A stretch of 35,645 nt of DNA, from NCBI GenBank assembly GCA_028874905.1, contig JAPPGZ010000035.1:1-35645 (forward strand). The letters are read 5' to 3'. The notes under the pieces were generated by a model. The model did no database searches. It saw nothing but the letters and a program-made list of their open reading frames with translations, and was not told the origin of the DNA. This stretch comes from Gemmatimonadota bacterium (GTDB lineage Bacteria; Gemmatimonadota; Gemmatimonadetes; Longimicrobiales; Gaopeijiaceae). How positions within the stretch are numbered: the stretch's first letter is position 1; every line of letters starts with the position of its first letter. Shown here one piece after another: positions 33,109-35,645 of the stretch. Made by a program: the position numbers and the translations under genes.

Positions 33109-34912
33109 GCGAACCGCCGACCAGCAAAGCTTCGTCCACCGCTTCGACCAGGCGGTTGCGCTCCCGCACCAGCACCGGCAGCGCAAAGCCGCGCCGGTCG
33201 CTTCCAGCCGCTTCCTCGACGAGGATCCGGGCAGGGCCCAGGCCGGGAAGCGGGCCCAGGCTGACGCCCGGGTCGGGGTGGTAGTCGTTCAGCGGCACGT
33301 ACATCACGCGGTGCAGGGGCCGCAGAAAGGCCACCTGGTCGACTGGCCCGATCGCTCCGCCATCGGCCCGCTCGTCCAGATCCGCCGCGACCCTGCGCAA
33401 TCGCTCCATGCGGTTCCCGAGGTGCCCTTCCAGTTCCAGCGACCCGCCGGCCGCCTCGTCACGTGCCTCGATCGCCGCCGTCAGCGCCTCGACCTGCGCG
33501 CTCAGGCTCACCGGGTAGCGCGCTCCGGCCAGCATCGTCGCCAGCGCGTGCGCGTAGATGTCCGTGTCCGTCTTGAGCACGTCGGGGTCGATCTTGTCGA
33601 AGGTGTCTTCGGTCGTGTGCCACCACCAGGAGCCGCCGTCCTCGGCGAGCCGCGTGTGGTTGAACTGGAGCAGTGGAAGCCCGACTCCATTGAACGCCTG
33701 GTCGGAGTTGCGGCCCGGCCTCGTCGGAGAGATGTCTTCGCCTTGCGTGTCCGACACCACGCGGGTCGCAAAAGGCTGGAACGCCTCGGACGCGGAGGCA
33801 CCGAACCGCTTGGCATCGATCTGGCCGATCCCGTCGATGTTCATATAGGCGAGCCCGCGCGTGCGCAGGTCGGTGAAGAACTCGTCGGCGAACCACGTCG
33901 AACCCGCGTAGCGCGCGTTGCTGTGCCCGGGCCACCACGCCACCACGAGGCCGTGGCGCAACTGGTCGCGCACGTCGTGGAATGCCAGCGCCATCGTCAG
34001 CATGGCCGCGTTCGAGGCGGCTTCGTCGGTCGCGCCGTGGTGCCACCCGTCGATGTGGCCGCCCAGCACCACGTACGGTGCGTCGTCGTTGCCGGCGGGC
34101 GTGATCGTGGCCACGGCCAGCCGCATCGGCTTCCACCCGGTCGCGACTTCGGTTTCGACGCGGAGCCGAACCGGTCCGGCCGTCATGCGGGCGCGCAACT
34201 CCTCGCCGGCACCGCGGGCGATCTGCGCCACCGGGACGGTCGGCAGGCGGTGATGGTTCATCAGCGACGGACTGCCCCAGGTGGAGGTCACGATCAGCTC
34301 GTTGAGGCGCTCCTCGGGGTTGACGAAGACGATCGCGGCCGCGCCCATGCGCTCCATCGCGATGGTCGGCACGTTGCGCGGCTGGCCGTCGACGATGGCC
34401 ACCTTGCCGCTGAGATCCGGCAGTTCGTCGCCGAACTCCTCGCCCTCGATCACGAGGCGCTCGCCGGTGCCGACCTCGAGTCGCGGCAGGTCCGCGAGCG
34501 TTCCCATGTCCACGACCTCGCCGACGGTCCCTGCGCTCGAAGCCGAGTAGGCCATCGTGATCGCCGCGGGGGCGAAGTCGGTGCCGGGGATGGTTACGGA
34601 GGCCGAAACGGGGTCGCTCGCGTAGGCGTCGAGTTCGTGCACGACGACGGGAACCCCGTGCGCTTCCAGCGTGGCCACGATGGTGTCGATCGCGGCGTTC
34701 TCGCCGGGGCTGCCCGACGGGCGGACGTGCTGCGTGATCGCCGCCGAGAAGGTCATGAGGGCGTCGGTGGTGATCGCGTCCTTTACCGACTGCGCGAGGG
34801 CTTCGACCTCTGCGGTCGCAGGCGCCTCCGCGGGAGCCGCGCACGCTGTCAGAGCAAGCGCGGCCCACGCCGCCGAAAGGCCGGGATTGGTGGCCGGGAG
34901 TTCTTTTCTCAC
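33086..34912 (-). CDS. M28-family metallopeptidase lipoprotein with altered catalytic Glu position
   Basis: The GTG at 34912 overlaps the stop of the NTF2-like gene (GTGA) and is followed by a signal ending in lipobox A-L-T-A-C. The 608-residue product has a PA-domain-like insert (D-L-S-G-K-V-A-I-V-D-G) before the M28 zinc-peptidase domain. Zinc-ligand candidates are H286-I-D288 in G-G-H-I-D-G-W, D296 in A-T-D-E-A-A-S-N, D360 in M-N-I-D-G and H432 in W-H-T-T-E-D-T. At the position where M28 enzymes normally have Glu-Glu (general base and ligand), this protein has W-W-P-G329-H330-S-N. I believe this is a subfamily variant, but it may alter or abolish peptidase activity. The final 130 residues are a separate helical segment. 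The tail overlaps a convergent toxin gene. Confidence 0.86.
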   Translation of the reverse strand: MRKELPATNPGLSAAWAALALTACAAPAEAPATAEVEALAQSVKDAITTDALMTFSAAITQHVRPSGSPGENAAIDTIVATLEAHGVPVVVHELDAYASDPVSASVTIPGTDFAPAAITMAYSASSAGTVGEVVDMGTLADLPRLEVGTGERLVIEGEEFGDELPDLSGKVAIVDGQPRNVPTIAMERMGAAAIVFVNPEERLNELIVTSTWGSPSLMNHHRLPTVPVAQIARGAGEELRARMTAGPVRLRVETEVATGWKPMRLAVATITPAGNDDAPYVVLGGHIDGWHHGATDEAASNAAMLTMALAFHDVRDQLRHGLVVAWWPGHSNARYAGSTWFADEFFTDLRTRGLAYMNIDGIGQIDAKRFGASASEAFQPFATRVVSDTQGEDISPTRPGRNSDQAFNGVGLPLLQFNHTRLAEDGGSWWWHTTEDTFDKIDPDVLKTDTDIYAHALATMLAGARYPVSLSAQVEALTAAIEARDEAAGGSLELEGHLGNRMERLRRVAADLDERADGGAIGPVDQVAFLRPLHRVMYVPLNDYHPDPGVSLGPLPGLGPARILVEEAAGSDRRGFALPVLVRERNRLVEAVDEALLVGGSLRGERAR

Positions 34913-35412
34913 GCCGCAGGCTCCCGTCCCGGCGGATACCAGCAGTCCTCGCCACGGTACATCGTGTCGATGAGCTGGGTGATCTGCCAGCCGGTGTCTC
35001 CCTTGTAGAGCTGGAAGCCCTCCCAGCCGCAGTGCGAGAACTCCTCGTCGCGGTAGAACGCGTACCGGGTCCACATCTGGGCGAGACGGCCGTCGATCTG
35101 GACGGTCCAGTCCCAGACGGGCTCGTCATAGACCTCGTCCCGGGGCTGGCCGATCATCTCGATGAAGCCGTCGGCGGGCCGGAAGCTGATTCCGTCCTCG
35201 CCGGCTCGGCCCAGTCGGGCGTCGGGGTGGAATACGGCTCTCGCCATCTCGCTGTCGCCGGTGCGCATCGCCTCGAAGAGCTGTTCGACGGCTGCCACGA
35301 CCGCGGCCTCTTCGGGGTTGGGCTCGGCCTCGGCCTCGGGCGCTTCGGGCTGCGGCGCGCAGGCCGCGGCCAGGAGGGCAAGAGTCACAATGGCCATGGT
35401 GGGGAATGTCAT
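34909..35412 (-). CDS. NTF2/SnoaL-like lipoprotein
   Basis: A 167-residue protein with AAAGGAAG 5-6 bases before the ATG at 35412. The signal ends L-A-A-A-C (Cys18), then an Ala/Glu/Pro linker. The domain from about residue 38 has the DUF4440/NTF2-like order: helix V-A-A-V-E-Q-L-F-E-A-M-R-T-G-D, strand with F-H-P-D-A-R-L, then W-D-W-T-V-Q-I-D-G-R-L-A-Q-M-W-T-R-Y-A-F and a late G-W-Q-I-T-Q-L-I-D-T. Such cone-shaped folds bind small ligands or act as accessory subunits; no catalytic residues can be named. It is coupled to the M28 peptidase gene and lies 23 bases after the S9-like gene, so the three are probably one operon. Confidence 0.82.
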   Translation of the reverse strand: MTFPTMAIVTLALLAAACAPQPEAPEAEAEPNPEEAAVVAAVEQLFEAMRTGDSEMARAVFHPDARLGRAGEDGISFRPADGFIEMIGQPRDEVYDEPVWDWTVQIDGRLAQMWTRYAFYRDEEFSHCGWEGFQLYKGDTGWQITQLIDTMYRGEDCWYPPGREPAA

Positions 35413-35435
35413 GTTGCTTCCTTTCGCTGTCGGCC

Positions 35436-35645
35436 CTACGCCACCGGTTTGTCCCTGAACTTGTCGAACCAGGCTTTCAGGTAGAGCTGGGTCATGATTC
35501 TGTGCGATACCGAGCGGGAACCGTGATACTCGTCCGGTATCTTGACGTGCATGGTCTCCTGGCCGAGGACCTTGAGCGCGCGGTAGAATTCCTCGGCCTG
35601 GGGCATCGGGGTGCGCAGGTCCTCGACCCCCGAGAGCAGCATTGT
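35436..35645 (-). CDS. S9-type (prolyl oligopeptidase-like) peptidase, C-terminal end (5' truncated)
   Basis: The frame is open to the window edge, so only the last 70 residues or so are visible. They contain S-G-V-E-D-L-R-T-P, matching the Asp of the catalytic triad in S9 peptidases. The helix E-E-F-Y-R-A-L and P-D-E-Y-H-G-S-R hold the catalytic His. This is the end of an alpha/beta-hydrolase of the dipeptidyl/acylaminoacyl peptidase type. The nucleophile Ser and the propeller lie outside the window. Confidence 0.75.
   Translation of the reverse strand, partial: TMLLSGVEDLRTPMPQAEEFYRALKVLGQETMHVKIPDEYHGSRSVSHRIMTQLYLKAWFDKFRDKPVA

Noticed and set aside
33014..35008. A 664-codon plus-strand open frame
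   Set aside because: It is antisense to the M28 peptidase, and no family features are visible.
1..35645. CRISPR array, prophage, transposase or integrated plasmid
   Set aside because: No regularly spaced identical repeats, terminal inverted repeats, transposase, integrase or tRNA attachment site were found. The toxin-antitoxin pairs alone do not show a mobile element.

Overview
This window looks like a stretch of a GC-rich, Gram-negative, heterotrophic bacterial chromosome. Third-codon positions are dominated by G/C, and this produces many long antisense shadow frames. Almost every non-toxin gene encodes a signal peptide or lipobox: secreted amidohydrolases, beta-propellers, Ig-like (Big_2 and cadherin/dystroglycan-like) lipoproteins, a leishmanolysin-type M8 protease, an M28 peptidase, a PQQ-propeller dehydrogenase and a multicopper oxidase. 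That combination, with several VapBC modules, is what I would expect from Gemmatimonadota (possibly a marine or host-associated lineage). This is inference from gene content; no rRNA or marker gene is present. I see no tRNA, rRNA, CRISPR array, insertion sequence, phage gene or origin.

Layout. 1-900: 3' end of a TPR protein. 914-6806 (minus): operon-like run of a lipoprotein with four Ig/cadherin-like modules, an M8 metalloprotease with seven more, and a YfcC-type transporter. 6916-11590: two closely related secreted amidohydrolases, both on the minus strand, on either side of a plus-strand serine hydrolase (class C beta-lactamase fold). 11779-15986 (plus): YVTN propeller lipoprotein interrupted by an in-frame TAG, its 3' part, and a tandem two-domain amidohydrolase. 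16032-16737: RHH/PIN toxin-antitoxin pair. 16734-19076 (minus): multicopper oxidase. 19063-19843 (minus): FitAB-like toxin-antitoxin pair with a readable promoter/operator. 19891-24959 (minus): HD-domain protein, LVIVD-repeat protein, YVTN propeller and polysaccharide deacetylase, the last three joined by 4-base start/stop overlaps. 25207-26426 (plus): Tat-exported NAD-binding epimerase-like protein followed by the tail of a lost PIN toxin. 26410-32270 (minus): von Willebrand factor A protein, AlkD-like DNA glycosylase, formylglutamate amidohydrolase-like lipoprotein, PQQ dehydrogenase. 32435-33108 (plus): AbrB/PIN toxin-antitoxin pair. 33086-35645 (minus): M28 peptidase, NTF2-like lipoprotein, and the end of an S9 prolyl oligopeptidase-type peptidase.

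How the genes fit together. Most products point to extracellular or periplasmic breakdown of peptides and amide-containing compounds (M8, M28, S9, four amidohydrolase domains plus a degenerate one, serine hydrolase, formylglutamate hydrolase-like enzyme), with uptake through YfcC and oxidation by the PQQ and copper enzymes. Ig-like modules recur at the N-termini of unrelated catalytic or propeller domains and may serve as surface spacers. Genes are packed very tightly: GTGA, ATGA, TTGA and TGATG junctions are common and convergent genes overlap by their tails. The most notable items are the in-frame stop in the YVTN gene, the unclear start of the M8 protease gene, three toxin-antitoxin modules with different antitoxin types plus a fourth toxin remnant, and several tandem repeats of about 20-base period directly upstream of genes.
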